Source: Streptococcus marmotae (lineage in GTDB: Bacteria; Bacillota; Bacilli; Lactobacillales; Streptococcaceae). From it: a DNA stretch of 64,000 nt. Within the stretch, counting starts at the first letter, position 1. Every line of letters begins with the position of its first letter. Shown here one piece after another: positions 1-8,415 of the stretch. The DNA lies in NCBI RefSeq assembly GCF_001623565.1, contig NZ_CP015196.1:1071001-1135000 (forward strand), in the 5' to 3' direction. The notes beneath the pieces are model-generated. The model was given only the letters and a program-made list of their open reading frames with translations. It ran no database searches and was not told where the DNA came from. The position numbers and the translations under genes are program-made.

Positions 1-95
1 AAAAAACCAAGATTGTTTTTGCCCAACACCAAAATACAGCAGGTATGTTTGGAGCTTACTATCATTTCAAACAAAAACAGGCTAGTCGTCCGTAA
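1..95 (+). CDS. ROK-family sugar kinase/regulator, C-terminal end only
   Basis: The window opens inside this gene. The visible frame ends with TIVFAQHQ-like then NTAGMFGAYYHF and a TAA at 93-95. An Asn-Thr-Ala-Gly-x-x-Gly-Ala stretch close to the C terminus is typical of ROK-family sugar kinases such as glucokinase or N-acetylmannosamine kinase. Only about 30 residues are present, so the substrate cannot be assigned. The RpiR-type regulator starts 24 bases downstream and is probably co-transcribed. ROK plus RpiR is a common arrangement in streptococcal amino-sugar or sialic-acid clusters; that link is inference. Confidence 0.6.
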   Translation, partial: KTKIVFAQHQNTAGMFGAYYHFKQKQASRP

Positions 96-119
96 GAAAT
101 AGAATGAGGAGAAAGGGAT

Positions 120-968
120 ATGGTGTCATTAGAGAAAAATGTGCTTCCGATGATTGAAGCAGCTTATAGCGATTTCACACATATCGAACGGAAGATTGCG
201 GATTATTTTCTTTCAGATGCTGCAGAAAATGATCACTTGTCCGCAAAAGCTGTTTCTGAAAGGCTATATGTTTCTTTGCCCTCATTGACGCGTTTTGCTC
301 AAAAATGTGGTTTTTCCGGCTATCGACAGTTTGTCTATGCCTTTCGAGAAGTCAATCTGACGACTGAACCTAGCCATGTGAACCGTGATCTTACTAGACA
401 TGTTCTGTCTGACTATGGCGAATTATTGAATAAGACCTACTCGCTCATTGATGAAGAGCAGTTTGTCCGAGTAGGACACTTGCTAAACAATGCTAAGCGT
501 GTCTATATCTATGGACAAGGTAGCTCGGGACTAGTCGCACGGGAAATTGAATTTCGTTTCATGCGGTTAGGAATGGCCTGTAAGGCTGTTACAGATGACC
601 ATATGATTCGGATGAATCGTGTCACCTTAAATGATGAGTGCTTAGTTATTGGAATATCTGTGTCAGGTGAGTCAACGAGCATTATCAATGCTGTTCGGGA
701 TGCACGAGAAGTTGGTGCGAGTACGGTTTTGCTGACCTCGAAGAATCGTCAAGAATTGCGGGATAGTTGCGATGAATTGGTACTTGTGGCTATTAAGAAA
801 AATCTTGCTCAGGGGAACATCATTTCACCCCAGTTCCCTGTTCTAGTTGTGATTGACATTTTTTATGCCTACTATATTGATTTAGACCGAGATGCTCGGA
901 ATGAATTATTTACCAATACGCTTTCAGCCTTACAAGTGAAGGAAGAAGTAGACGAAAATGAGATGTAG
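120..968 (+). CDS. MurR/RpiR-family transcriptional regulator
   Basis: A 282-residue sugar-phosphate-responsive DNA-binding protein. Residues about 1-77 form the RpiR-type HTH domain (ERKIADYFL, then LYVSLPSLTRFAQKCGFSGY, the recognition helix region). Residues about 110-250 form a SIS domain, with GQGSSGLVAREIEFRFMRLG and the phosphosugar-binding ISVSGES loop. The start is ATG at 120, preceded by a strong GAGGAGAAAGG site. It follows a ROK-family gene and is followed by an intrinsic terminator. Family knowledge says such proteins control amino-sugar or sialic-acid catabolism; the effector here is unknown. Confidence 0.88.
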   Translation: MVSLEKNVLPMIEAAYSDFTHIERKIADYFLSDAAENDHLSAKAVSERLYVSLPSLTRFAQKCGFSGYRQFVYAFREVNLTTEPSHVNRDLTRHVLSDYGELLNKTYSLIDEEQFVRVGHLLNNAKRVYIYGQGSSGLVAREIEFRFMRLGMACKAVTDDHMIRMNRVTLNDECLVIGISVSGESTSIINAVRDAREVGASTVLLTSKNRQELRDSCDELVLVAIKKNLAQGNIISPQFPVLVVIDIFYAYYIDLDRDARNELFTNTLSALQVKEEVDENEM

Positions 969-990
969 AGTGCTTCTACTCTCATTTTTT
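959..990 (+). terminator. Intrinsic terminator after the RpiR gene
   Basis: The hairpin TGAGATGTAGA / TCTACTCTCA has ten base pairs and one bulged T, and is followed by six T. It overlaps the stop codon of the regulator. A TATAAT at 995-1000 just beyond it may start the next transcript. Confidence 0.75.
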
Positions 991-1032
991 GTGCTATAAT
1001 AATAAGAAAGCGATTACAAGAAGAGGAATAGC

Positions 1033-1695
1033 ATGATAGAAGCGATTATATTTGATATGGACGGGGTGATTGTTGATACAGAGTATCTAGATTTTCAAGT
1101 TCAAAAGGATTTTGTACGTAGTATTGGTAAGGAAGGGTGTGCCGAAAAGGAGCAAGAATTTCAGAAGTTAATTGGGCGTTCTTATGCTTATTTAGCACAA
1201 GCGATTAAGGATCTATCTGGTAGCAGCCTTTCGTTAGCTGAGATTAGTGAACAGCTAGAAGAATATGCGAAAGAGCGGTATCAAGATATCGATTATCTAT
1301 CCTTGTTTCGGACAGATATGATTGATATTTTGGATTATGCCAAAGAAAAAGGTATCAAACTAGCTGTTGCCTCATCCTCACGAAAGAACCACATCGAGGA
1401 AGTTTTAGAGAGTTGTGGTATCTTGTCTTATTTTGATACCGTGGTCAGTGGTGAAGCATTTACGGAAAGCAAGCCTAATCCAGCCATTTATTTGGCGACT
1501 TTGACAAAATTAGGGGTAGATGCCCAACATGCCATCGCAATCGAGGATTCTGCGTATGGTATTGCAGCTGCTAAGGCGGCAGGTGTACGGGTGATTGCCT
1601 ATCAAGAAACAAGAATGCCGATTGATCAAAGGCAGGCAGATTTTCTTTGTCAAGACATGGCTACTATTTTTGAGTTGATTCAATCTCTCGTTTAG
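1033..1695 (+). CDS. HAD-superfamily phosphatase, beta-phosphoglucomutase-like
   Basis: A 220-residue cytoplasmic haloacid-dehalogenase hydrolase. Motif I is FDMDGVIVDTE (residues 7-17), with the nucleophile Asp8 and acid/base Asp10. Motif II is in VASSSRK, motif III Lys is in ESKPNPAIY, and motif IV is IEDSAYGIAAAKAAG. A helical cap lies between motifs I and II, as in subfamily IA (beta-phosphoglucomutase and related phosphatases). The start ATG at 1033 has AAGAGGAAT upstream. The natural substrate cannot be told from sequence. It is separated from the RpiR gene by a terminator, so it is probably its own unit. Confidence 0.85.
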   Translation: MIEAIIFDMDGVIVDTEYLDFQVQKDFVRSIGKEGCAEKEQEFQKLIGRSYAYLAQAIKDLSGSSLSLAEISEQLEEYAKERYQDIDYLSLFRTDMIDILDYAKEKGIKLAVASSSRKNHIEEVLESCGILSYFDTVVSGEAFTESKPNPAIYLATLTKLGVDAQHAIAIEDSAYGIAAAKAAGVRVIAYQETRMPIDQRQADFLCQDMATIFELIQSLV

Positions 1696-1790
1696 CCACT
1701 TTTGTTCAGTAGACGCAAAGAGTCCGATATGATATACTAGGGCTGATTCATCAAATTCTGATAGAGAATGTATGAAATGGAGAAAATAGT

Positions 1791-2591
1791 ATGGTAAACT
1801 GGATTTACAGACACCAGAAAGAAGTGCTGGTTGGTTTGTTTCTTTTGCTCGCAGTAGTGTCATTTTTTGTTTTGGCAGACTCTCAGTTGGTTTTAAACAT
1901 GAATGCCCAATCAATTCTTGCTTTGGATGAGAAAAAAGAAACGGTTTTAACCTTAACAGCCTTGACGGGAACAACGTCTACCGCTATCACCTTAATTCCA
2001 GGAGATGTTGGTGGCCCCTTAGCGGAAAATATAGCCGATTTGGCAGATTATTTACTAGTGGTGTATGCTGGAATCTGGTTGCAAAAATATCTTCTGTCAA
2101 TTACAGGTCTAGTGGTCTTTAAATGGCTTGTCCCAGGGGCACTTGTCCTTTTTGCTGGGAATATCTACTTAAAAAACAAGAAGGTCAAGCAGTTAGCAAT
2201 CCGTCTCTCGCTTTTTTCAGCTGTTATACTATTTATTATTCCTACAAGTATCTTTGTGTCGAATAAGATTGAGTCGACCTATAATAGTTCCATCGCAAAG
2301 ACCATTGAAGCCGCTCAGCAAGTATCTGAAACAACTAAAGAACAAAGTGAGGCCTCTATTTGGGAAAAGGTGACAGGGGCAGCAAAAGGACTGCTCGAGA
2401 AGTTTGAGACTGCTTTTGGAAATATGGTGGATGCTGTAGCGGTATTAGTTGTGACCACTTGTGTGATTCCTCTGCTTGTATTTGCCTTCTTTATTTGGCT
2501 ATGTAATGTGATTTTTGGCTTAAGTTGGTCGCCTGCCATCCCTAAAAAAAGAGTGATAGGAAAGATTGTTCGAGGTCGTTCCTATCGTTGA
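1791..2591 (+). CDS. Membrane protein of unknown function
   Basis: A 266-residue protein that I do not recognise as a named family. It has an N-terminal hydrophobic segment (about residues 13-30), an extracytoplasmic loop, two or three hydrophobic segments between about 84 and 155, a polar and partly coiled region (about 160-205, with QQVSETTKEQSEAS), and a last membrane segment (about 210-240) before a basic tail (KKRVIGKIVRGRSYR). The start ATG at 1791 has GGAGAAAA upstream. It ends at a good terminator and stands alone between a HAD phosphatase and thrC. No function is proposed. Confidence 0.75.
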   Translation: MVNWIYRHQKEVLVGLFLLLAVVSFFVLADSQLVLNMNAQSILALDEKKETVLTLTALTGTTSTAITLIPGDVGGPLAENIADLADYLLVVYAGIWLQKYLLSITGLVVFKWLVPGALVLFAGNIYLKNKKVKQLAIRLSLFSAVILFIIPTSIFVSNKIESTYNSSIAKTIEAAQQVSETTKEQSEASIWEKVTGAAKGLLEKFETAFGNMVDAVAVLVVTTCVIPLLVFAFFIWLCNVIFGLSWSPAIPKKRVIGKIVRGRSYR

Positions 2592-2607
2592 ATTAGTATA
2601 TGATTGA

Positions 2608-2640
2608 GAAGAAAACCGGATTTTCATCTGGTTTTTTCTT
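2608..2640 (+). terminator. Intrinsic terminator
   Basis: AAGAAAACCGGAT pairs with ATCTGGTTTTTTCTT around a TTTC loop, with a U-rich 3' arm. It separates the membrane-protein gene from thrC. Confidence 0.75.
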
Positions 2641-2702
2641 AGATTCTTTCAATTTTCTGATAAATTGTGATAAAATAGAAAAAAAGATTTTGAGGATGCA
2701 GC

Positions 2703-4187
2703 ATGACACTAGTATATCAATCAACACGAGATAGCCACAATACCGTAACTGCCAGTCAGGCTATTTTGCAAGGCTTGGCAACAGATGGAGGCCTCTTTAC
2801 CCCGCTGACCTATCCTAAAGTAGAATTGGACTTTGAACGTTTGAAAGACCTGTCTTATCAGGAAGTAGCAAAGGTCATTTTAGGAGCATTTCTGGATGAT
2901 TTTACAGAAGCTGAATTAGATTATTGCATTACCAATGCCTATGATAGCAAGTTTGATGATCAGCACATTGCACCATTGGTGAAGCTAGATGGACAATACA
3001 ATCTCGAGTTATTCCACGGCTCAACGATTGCCTTTAAGGATATGGCCTTGTCTATCTTGCCTTACTTGATGACAACGGCAGCTAAAAAGCATGGTTTGGA
3101 AAATAAAATCGTCATTTTAACAGCAACTTCTGGCGATACTGGAAAGGCTGCGATGGCTGGTTTTGCGGATGTTCCAGGGACTGAAATTATTGTCTTTTAT
3201 CCCAAAGATGGTGTCAGCAAAGTTCAAGAATTGCAAATGACCACTCAAACAGGCAACAATACCCATGTGGTTGCTATTGACGGAAATTTTGATGATGCGC
3301 AGACCAATGTCAAGGAAATGTTTAACGATGAAACCTTGCGTGCGAAATTAGCAGAACAGAAGATGCAATTTTCATCTGCTAATTCAATGAATATTGGTCG
3401 TCTTGTGCCACAGATTGTTTATTATGTCTATGCCTATGCGCAATTGGTTAAGGCAGGTGAAATTGTAGCAGGACAGGAGGTCAATTTCACAGTTCCAACA
3501 GGCAATTTTGGGAATATTCTTGCGGCTTTTTATGCCAAACAAATTGGCTTACCAGTTGGAAAATTGATTTGTGCTTCGAATGAAAACAATGTCTTGACCG
3601 ACTTTTTTAAGACCAAGGTGTATGATAAGAAACGTGCCTTTAAGGTAACGACTAGTCCGTCTATGGACATCCTTGTTTCATCAAACTTGGAACGCCTGAT
3701 TTTCCACCTGTTAGGAAATGATGCGGCAAAAACAGCTCAATTGATGACAGCCTTATCAAGAGAGGGTCAGTACCAATTAGACCCAGTAGATCCAGAGATA
3801 TTGGACCTCTTTGTAGCAGAATGGGCGACGGAAGAAGAGACCGCTCAAGAAATTAAGCGTGTGTATGATATGTCTCGCTACATCGAAGATCCGCATACAG
3901 CAGTTGCTTCTAGCGTCTACCAAAAATATGCCATAGCCAGTCAAGACAGCAGAAAAACAGTGATTGCTTCAACGGCTAGTCCTTATAAATTCCCCGTTGT
4001 TGCAGTAGAAGCTATCACAGGAGAAACAGGCTTGAGTGATTTTGAGGCTCTTGCGACCTTACAGGATTTATCAGGAGTAGCTCTTCCACCAGCAGTAGAC
4101 GGTTTAGAAACAGCTCCTGTTCGGCATAAGACAGTTGTTGCAGCAGCTGATATGCAAAAAGAAGTCGAACGCTACCTAGGAGTTTAG
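2703..4187 (+). CDS. thrC: Threonine synthase
   Basis: A PLP enzyme of 494 residues that converts O-phosphohomoserine to threonine, the last step of threonine synthesis in the cytoplasm. The N terminus has the ThrC-type YQSTRD and GLATDGGLFTP motifs. The PLP lysine is Lys112 in FHGSTIAFKDMAL. The phosphate-binding ATSGDTGKAAMAGF and the SSANSMNIGRLVPQ segment are both present. The length matches the long streptococcal and fungal type of the enzyme. It is preceded by TAAAAT at 2671-2676 and has GAGGATG before the ATG. It is not beside hom or thrB here. Confidence 0.95.
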   Translation: MTLVYQSTRDSHNTVTASQAILQGLATDGGLFTPLTYPKVELDFERLKDLSYQEVAKVILGAFLDDFTEAELDYCITNAYDSKFDDQHIAPLVKLDGQYNLELFHGSTIAFKDMALSILPYLMTTAAKKHGLENKIVILTATSGDTGKAAMAGFADVPGTEIIVFYPKDGVSKVQELQMTTQTGNNTHVVAIDGNFDDAQTNVKEMFNDETLRAKLAEQKMQFSSANSMNIGRLVPQIVYYVYAYAQLVKAGEIVAGQEVNFTVPTGNFGNILAAFYAKQIGLPVGKLICASNENNVLTDFFKTKVYDKKRAFKVTTSPSMDILVSSNLERLIFHLLGNDAAKTAQLMTALSREGQYQLDPVDPEILDLFVAEWATEEETAQEIKRVYDMSRYIEDPHTAVASSVYQKYAIASQDSRKTVIASTASPYKFPVVAVEAITGETGLSDFEALATLQDLSGVALPPAVDGLETAPVRHKTVVAAADMQKEVERYLGV

Positions 4188-4217
4188 TCAGAAATCATTG
4201 TTAAAAAATAATAGAAA

Positions 4218-5528
4218 GTGGAGGCAGGAGCAAGCTCTTTGCCTCTTTGCGATATGGTAGAATACAAAAAAATAATGCAGATAGCCTTGCCAGCTATGGC
4301 AGAAAATGTCCTGCAAATGCTCATGGGGATGGTGGATAGTTACTTGGTGGCTAGTTTAGGCTTAGTCGCTATCTCAGGCGTATCTGTCGCAGGAAATATC
4401 ATTGCGATTTATCAGGCCATTTTTATTGCCTTAGGAGCAGCTATTTCAAGTGTGTTAGCACGTAGTATGGGTTCAGGAGACCAAGAATCACAAGCCAATC
4501 ATGCAACGGGAGCACTGACAATGACTTTATTGATGAGTCTCATCTTGGGCTTGATTTCCCTTTTCTTTGGACAAGAGATTATCAGTTTATTAGGAACTGA
4601 AAAACTTGTGGCAGAAGCAGGAGGCATCTTTCTAGCCATTGTCGGTGGTACGATTGTCTTTTTAGGTTTAATGACCAGTCTGGGGGCCTTGGTGCGCACG
4701 ACAGGCAATCCTCGGTTACCCATGTATGTTAGCTTGCTAACCAATGGTTTAAATGCTCTTTTCTCTAGTGTTTTTATTTTCATCCTCGACTGGGGGATTG
4801 TAGGTGTTGCTCTGGGAACCGTTTTGGCTCGCCTAGTGGGGGTTGTGGTCTTGTGGAAATCCCTCACGATTTCCTTTGCTAAGCCTAGCTGGAGCTTAGA
4901 TAGGGAGTTGCTTCGTCTATCCTTACCAGCGGCAGGAGAGCGTCTCATGATGCGGGCAGGTGATGTCGTCATTATCGCCCTTGTCGTACGCTTTGGAACG
5001 CAGGCTGTCGCAGGGAATGCGATTGGCGAGGTACTCACCCAGTTCAATTATATGCCAGCCTTTGGGATTGCAACAGCGACCGTCCTCTTGGTAGCACGTA
5101 GCTTGGGTCAGGGAGATAGAGAGGAGATTAGCCAGATAGCAAGGAAAAGCTATTGGTTAACCCTTGGTTTCATGCTGCCCTTGGCGTTTCTGATTTACGC
5201 CTTTGGAACTCCCTTAACGCAGTTGTATACACAGGATAAGGAAGCAGTCGCTGCCAGTCTCTTGGTTATTCTCTTCTCGCTTTTAGGGACACCATTTACA
5301 ATAGGAACTGTCATCTACACGGCGGTATGGCAGGGCTTAGGCAATGGCAAACTCCCTTTTTATGCGACAACGATTGGTATGTGGGGAATTCGAATTGGCA
5401 CAGGCTACCTGCTTGGCGTGACCTTGGGTCTTGGCTTACCCGGTATCTGGGCTGGAACGCTTTTAGACAATGCCTTTCGCTGGCTATTTTTGGGACTGCT
5501 TTATAAAAAACAAAGGAGGACGACATGA
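4218..5528 (+). CDS. MATE-family multidrug/sodium antiporter
   Basis: A 436-residue integral membrane protein with about twelve hydrophobic segments in two MatE halves (about 14-170 and 230-400). The N-terminal IMQIALPAMAENVLQMLMGM and VDSYLVASLG resemble the first helices of DinF/NorM-type exporters. It is expected to export cationic drugs or metabolites with Na+ or H+. The start is uncertain: GTG at 4218 or ATG at 4254. Neither has a strong ribosome site, and a GAGGCAGGAGC/GCTCTTTGCCTC hairpin lies between them, which may hide initiation or weaken read-through from thrC. Its stop overlaps the next start by ATGA. Confidence 0.85.
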   Translation: MEAGASSLPLCDMVEYKKIMQIALPAMAENVLQMLMGMVDSYLVASLGLVAISGVSVAGNIIAIYQAIFIALGAAISSVLARSMGSGDQESQANHATGALTMTLLMSLILGLISLFFGQEIISLLGTEKLVAEAGGIFLAIVGGTIVFLGLMTSLGALVRTTGNPRLPMYVSLLTNGLNALFSSVFIFILDWGIVGVALGTVLARLVGVVVLWKSLTISFAKPSWSLDRELLRLSLPAAGERLMMRAGDVVIIALVVRFGTQAVAGNAIGEVLTQFNYMPAFGIATATVLLVARSLGQGDREEISQIARKSYWLTLGFMLPLAFLIYAFGTPLTQLYTQDKEAVAASLLVILFSLLGTPFTIGTVIYTAVWQGLGNGKLPFYATTIGMWGIRIGTGYLLGVTLGLGLPGIWAGTLLDNAFRWLFLGLLYKKQRRTT

Positions 5529-6142
5529 CGAGCTTTATTTGGGATTTAGACGGGACCTTGCTGGATTCCTATGATGCGATTTTGGCAGGTATTGAGGAAA
5601 CCTATGCTCATTATGACTTGGAGTTTAATCGTGATGCGATTCGGAGCTTTATTTTACAGCATTCAGTCTGGGAATTGCTAGAAAAGGTAGCGGCAGAAAA
5701 TGATTTGAACGCACATGAGCTAAATGCTTACAGAGGCAGTAGCTTGCAGGAGAAAAATGCGCAGATTCATCTAATGCCAGGGACCAAAGAAGTGTTGACT
5801 TGGGCAGAAGACGCAGGAATTGCTAACTTTGTCTACACCCACAAGGGAGCCAATGCCCATCAGGTTTTAGCTGATTTGGGGCTTGCCCAGTATTTCACGG
5901 AAATTGTGACCAGTGCAGATGGCTTTGCGAGAAAACCTCATCCAGATGCCATTGATTATCTAGTGGAGAAGTATGATTTAGACAAGGCTAGCACCTACTA
6001 CATCGGGGATCGTCGGCTAGATGTGGAAGTGGCGATCCATGCTGGTATTCAAAGTATTAATTTTCAAGCCTACCCATCGCCTGTCAATCAGGAAATACAG
6101 CAACTCTTGGATATCAAGGAGAAAATCTTTTACAAATTTTAA
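5525..6142 (+). CDS. HAD-superfamily phosphatase, phosphoglycolate-phosphatase-like
   Basis: A 205-residue HAD hydrolase. Motif I is IWDLDGTLLDS (nucleophile Asp7), motif II is in FVYTHKGAN, the motif III Lys is in ARKPHPDAI, and motif IV is YIGDRRLDVEVAIHAG. It is a subfamily IA member with a helical cap. The ATG overlaps the MATE stop by four bases (ATGA), so the two are translationally coupled. A GGAGG lies at 5515-5519 inside the upstream gene. The substrate is not determined. Confidence 0.87.
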   Translation: MTSFIWDLDGTLLDSYDAILAGIEETYAHYDLEFNRDAIRSFILQHSVWELLEKVAAENDLNAHELNAYRGSSLQEKNAQIHLMPGTKEVLTWAEDAGIANFVYTHKGANAHQVLADLGLAQYFTEIVTSADGFARKPHPDAIDYLVEKYDLDKASTYYIGDRRLDVEVAIHAGIQSINFQAYPSPVNQEIQQLLDIKEKIFYKF

Positions 6143-6171
6143 GTTTTTTCAGAAAATTTCAAGCAAATAGC

Positions 6172-6227
6172 TTGATTTTTTCTTTTCGGCGGTTTATAAT
6201 TGACTAGTCAATGATTGACAAGTCAAT
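6172..6227 (+). promoter_or_regulatory. Promoter with two MarR-type palindromic operators
   Basis: A TTGATT (6172-6177), 17-base spacer and TATAAT (6195-6200) form a promoter. A perfect 14-base palindrome ATTGACTAGTCAAT (6199-6212) overlaps the -10 and start region. A second near-palindrome ATTGACAAGTCAAT lies at 6214-6227. Both share ATTGAC-NN-GTCAAT half-sites, a form typical of MarR dimers. Binding here would block transcription of the marR-DUF1304 pair, giving negative autoregulation. Confidence 0.8.
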
Positions 6228-6244
6228 TATAAAAAGGAAATAGC

Positions 6245-6679
6245 ATGACAGCCATCCATCACATTCTCTACCAGCTTCATGTAACGGATCAAGCGGTGAC
6301 TCAGTTGTTTGAAAAAGGCTTGGGCATCAGTTTGACACGCTACGAGCTATTGCAGGTCTTGTTAAAAGAGGCGCCCTGTAACCAGATTCAGGTTCAGAAC
6401 GCTCTAAAAATCGATCAGGCAGCCCTGACTCGGCATTTTAAGATTTTAGAAGAAAAGGGTTATGTGACCAGGACTCGCAATCCCAAAAATCAGCGTGAAA
6501 TTCTGGTTGATGTGACGGATTTTGCCAAAGAACAGCTCATCGCTGCACCGCCCAGTCATCACTTGGCCGTAAAAGAGCAAATGGAAGGGGTTCTCTCCGA
6601 GGAGGAAAGTATCACCCTTCAAACCTTGCTGGATAAGCTGGTTGTTGGTTTGGAAAATCTTGCTATTGAAAAAGATTAG
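6245..6679 (+). CDS. MarR-family transcriptional repressor
   Basis: A 144-residue winged-helix protein. The recognition region is NQIQVQNALKIDQAALTRHF (about 51-70), followed by the wing ILEEKGYVTRTRNPKNQREI with the family's conserved Arg and Asp-like positions. Helices at both ends would form the dimer interface. It is the first gene of a two-gene unit with a DUF1304 membrane protein and very likely binds the two palindromes directly upstream. The ligand is unknown. The start ATG at 6245 has AAAAGGAAA upstream. Confidence 0.9.
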   Translation: MTAIHHILYQLHVTDQAVTQLFEKGLGISLTRYELLQVLLKEAPCNQIQVQNALKIDQAALTRHFKILEEKGYVTRTRNPKNQREILVDVTDFAKEQLIAAPPSHHLAVKEQMEGVLSEEESITLQTLLDKLVVGLENLAIEKD

Positions 6680-6694
6680 AAAGAAGGAAATCCT

Positions 6695-7057
6695 ATGTCC
6701 CTGATTACGACTATTTTAGCAACTCTTGTTGCCCTTGAGCACCTCTATATTTTTTATTTAGAAACCATCGCTACTACATCTGACAAGACTAGTCAGACCT
6801 TCAATATGGCTAAAGATGAGCTAGCTCGCCCCTCTGTGACGGTTCTCTTTAAAAATCAAGGCATTTACAATGGCTTGTTAGCAATTTTTCTTCTCTACGG
6901 GATTTTCATTTCACACAGCTTGGAAATCGTTACGATTTTTGTCCTGTATGTGATTGGCGCTGCCCTTTATGGAGCTGCAACCTCTAATAAGTCTATTCTC
7001 CTCAAACAAGGTGGCCCAGCTATTTTAGCTCTTTTGAGTATTTTGCTATTGAGATGA
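6695..7057 (+). CDS. DUF1304 small membrane protein
   Basis: A 120-residue protein with four hydrophobic segments (about 3-20, 52-70, 77-95, 104-119). ALEHLYIFYLE near the N terminus and KNQGIYNGLLA followed by GAALYGAATSNKSILLKQGG match the DUF1304 family as I know it. Function is unknown. It lies 15 bases behind marR with AGAAGGAAAT as ribosome site, so both are expressed together and derepressed by the same signal. An efflux or stress role would be a guess. Confidence 0.82.
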   Translation: MSLITTILATLVALEHLYIFYLETIATTSDKTSQTFNMAKDELARPSVTVLFKNQGIYNGLLAIFLLYGIFISHSLEIVTIFVLYVIGAALYGAATSNKSILLKQGGPAILALLSILLLR

Positions 7058-7058
7058 G

Positions 7059-7095
7059 ACGAAGATTTTTTCTTCGTTTTTTTTTTTTTTTTTTT
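7059..7095 (+). terminator. Intrinsic terminator with a 19-base T run
   Basis: ACGAAGA / TCTTCGT form the stem and are followed by nineteen T (7077-7095), unusually long. It closes the marR-DUF1304 unit. Long homopolymers are prone to length error in assemblies. Confidence 0.85.
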
Positions 7096-7178
7096 GCTGA
7101 ACGAAGGTAGGTTCAGATAACATACTGATGAAATCCTTGTCTATCGGTATAGAGATAGAAGTAGAGGAGAAGAATGTT

Positions 7179-7580
7179 ATGAAAGTAAATCATAAAACAG
7201 TAAAGACAGTATCAATGGTAGCTTTGGCAAAGTGTGTATCTTACCAGCTTATTCGTCATCAAAAAAGCGATGGTTACTCTCGCTCATCTATGGTTAAATC
7301 ATTTGTATCTAGTAGCCAATCCAAGTCAACTACAAGTAGCACTGCTTCTGTCAGTGAGACGAAAGATAGTACTCAACCAGTAGTATTTAGGCAGTTGCCT
7401 TAGGCGGTGTATATGGTGGTGATGCAGGGGGTACTTGAATTTATTCCGGTAGGTATGACTAGCCAGAGTAACAAGCTGTTTACAGATACACCTGGTAGCA
7501 GCAAAGATCAAAGTTGGAATCACTCCCTTTGTGGAACAAAGGGAGTCTTGCTAGCGAATAGAGGAATAATAATCCGATAA
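7179..7580 (+). pseudogene. Decayed secreted or lipoprotein-like gene
   Basis: An ATG at 7179 with GAGGAG upstream begins MKVNHKTVKTVSMVALA, which looks like the start of a signal peptide. The hydrophobic core is then lost and a Ser/Thr-rich linker follows (SSSQSKSTTSSTASVSET), as in streptococcal lipoproteins. The frame stops at 7401-7403. Other frames carry plausible continuing pieces (GGVYGGDAGG, then VLEFIPVGMTSQSN) up to a stop at 7578-7580. This pattern fits a gene broken by several small indels. It may be related to lipoproteins like the one at 47780-48235, which has a similar linker, but this is not proven. Confidence 0.4.
7522..7546. terminator. Perfect 11-bp hairpin without a T tract
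   Basis: ACTCCCTTTGT and ACAAAGGGAGT pair perfectly around GGA. No run of T follows on either strand, so it is a weak terminator at best. It sits at the end of the decayed lipoprotein-like gene. Confidence 0.4.
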
Positions 7581-8415
7581 GGCTTATAAAATATTTTATC
7601 CATTCAATCTTTTCTATATTGCTAGTGAAAGCATTGTAGCAATTAGTAACTCAACTGTGTGTATCAACAGTCAGGAGAGTAACTGTTAAAACTTGAGCTT
7701 AGAAATAAGAGAGTGAAGTCCCTTGTTTAATCATTCTAGTGCTTTCCTACCCTCGTTTCCAAGTTCAAATAGTTTCCACTATCTGTGGTTTCGTTGTCTA
7801 ATCAGATGTTGGTTTTATATAGTACTAGCAGCCTCTCAATCAAATGATTGGGTGGTTTTCCTTGTGTTGATTTGTTCAAAGGAATAATTGTTTCTGTCAT
7901 GTGGTGCAGCTGTCGAATCTTTTAAGGTGTTATAATATTGTAAAAGTAACTGATTACGGAGATTTCAAAGAGAGGAAATTAGTTTGTTAAAGCATGGTTT
8001 GATGATATGCTAGACTATGCAAAATTTATTACGTAAAAGAAATCTGTGGATTTACTATGACTATGTTTAAAATGGACTTGTTCGGCAATTCAAAAGTGAT
8101 ATACTAAAGCCATGGGAACAACATGCGAAAAAAGCCATAAAACTAAGAACTTGGATCAGCAAAATCATTTTTTTTTAAGATTTTATGGTGGTGTGAATAC
8201 CAGTTATGGTATAACCTTATCGTAATCGTGGGAATCCGTTTAAATTAAGAACGGAGTTGATTTGCGGCAGCACTGTTTGTAAGTTGATGTAAGTTCCAAA
8301 CAAAGCTAATAAGTTGTCGTTTTCCATGCAAAGGTATTTCTATATCACTTGTAGTAAGTATTCATGGAAAATGGTAGAAATGCTAGTATAATAAAAATAG
8401 AGAAAGGAGAGAATC
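7581..8415. other. Gene-free decayed stretch
   Basis: About 830 bases with stops in all frames and no ribosome site joined to a sizeable frame. A TGTTATAATATT near 7927 looks like a -10 region but leads only to short broken frames, for example one of 17 residues starting near 8018. It probably holds remnants of lost genes. The promoter of the PRD regulator must lie at its right end, and AGAAAGGAGAG is the ribosome site at 8400-8410. Confidence 0.5.
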
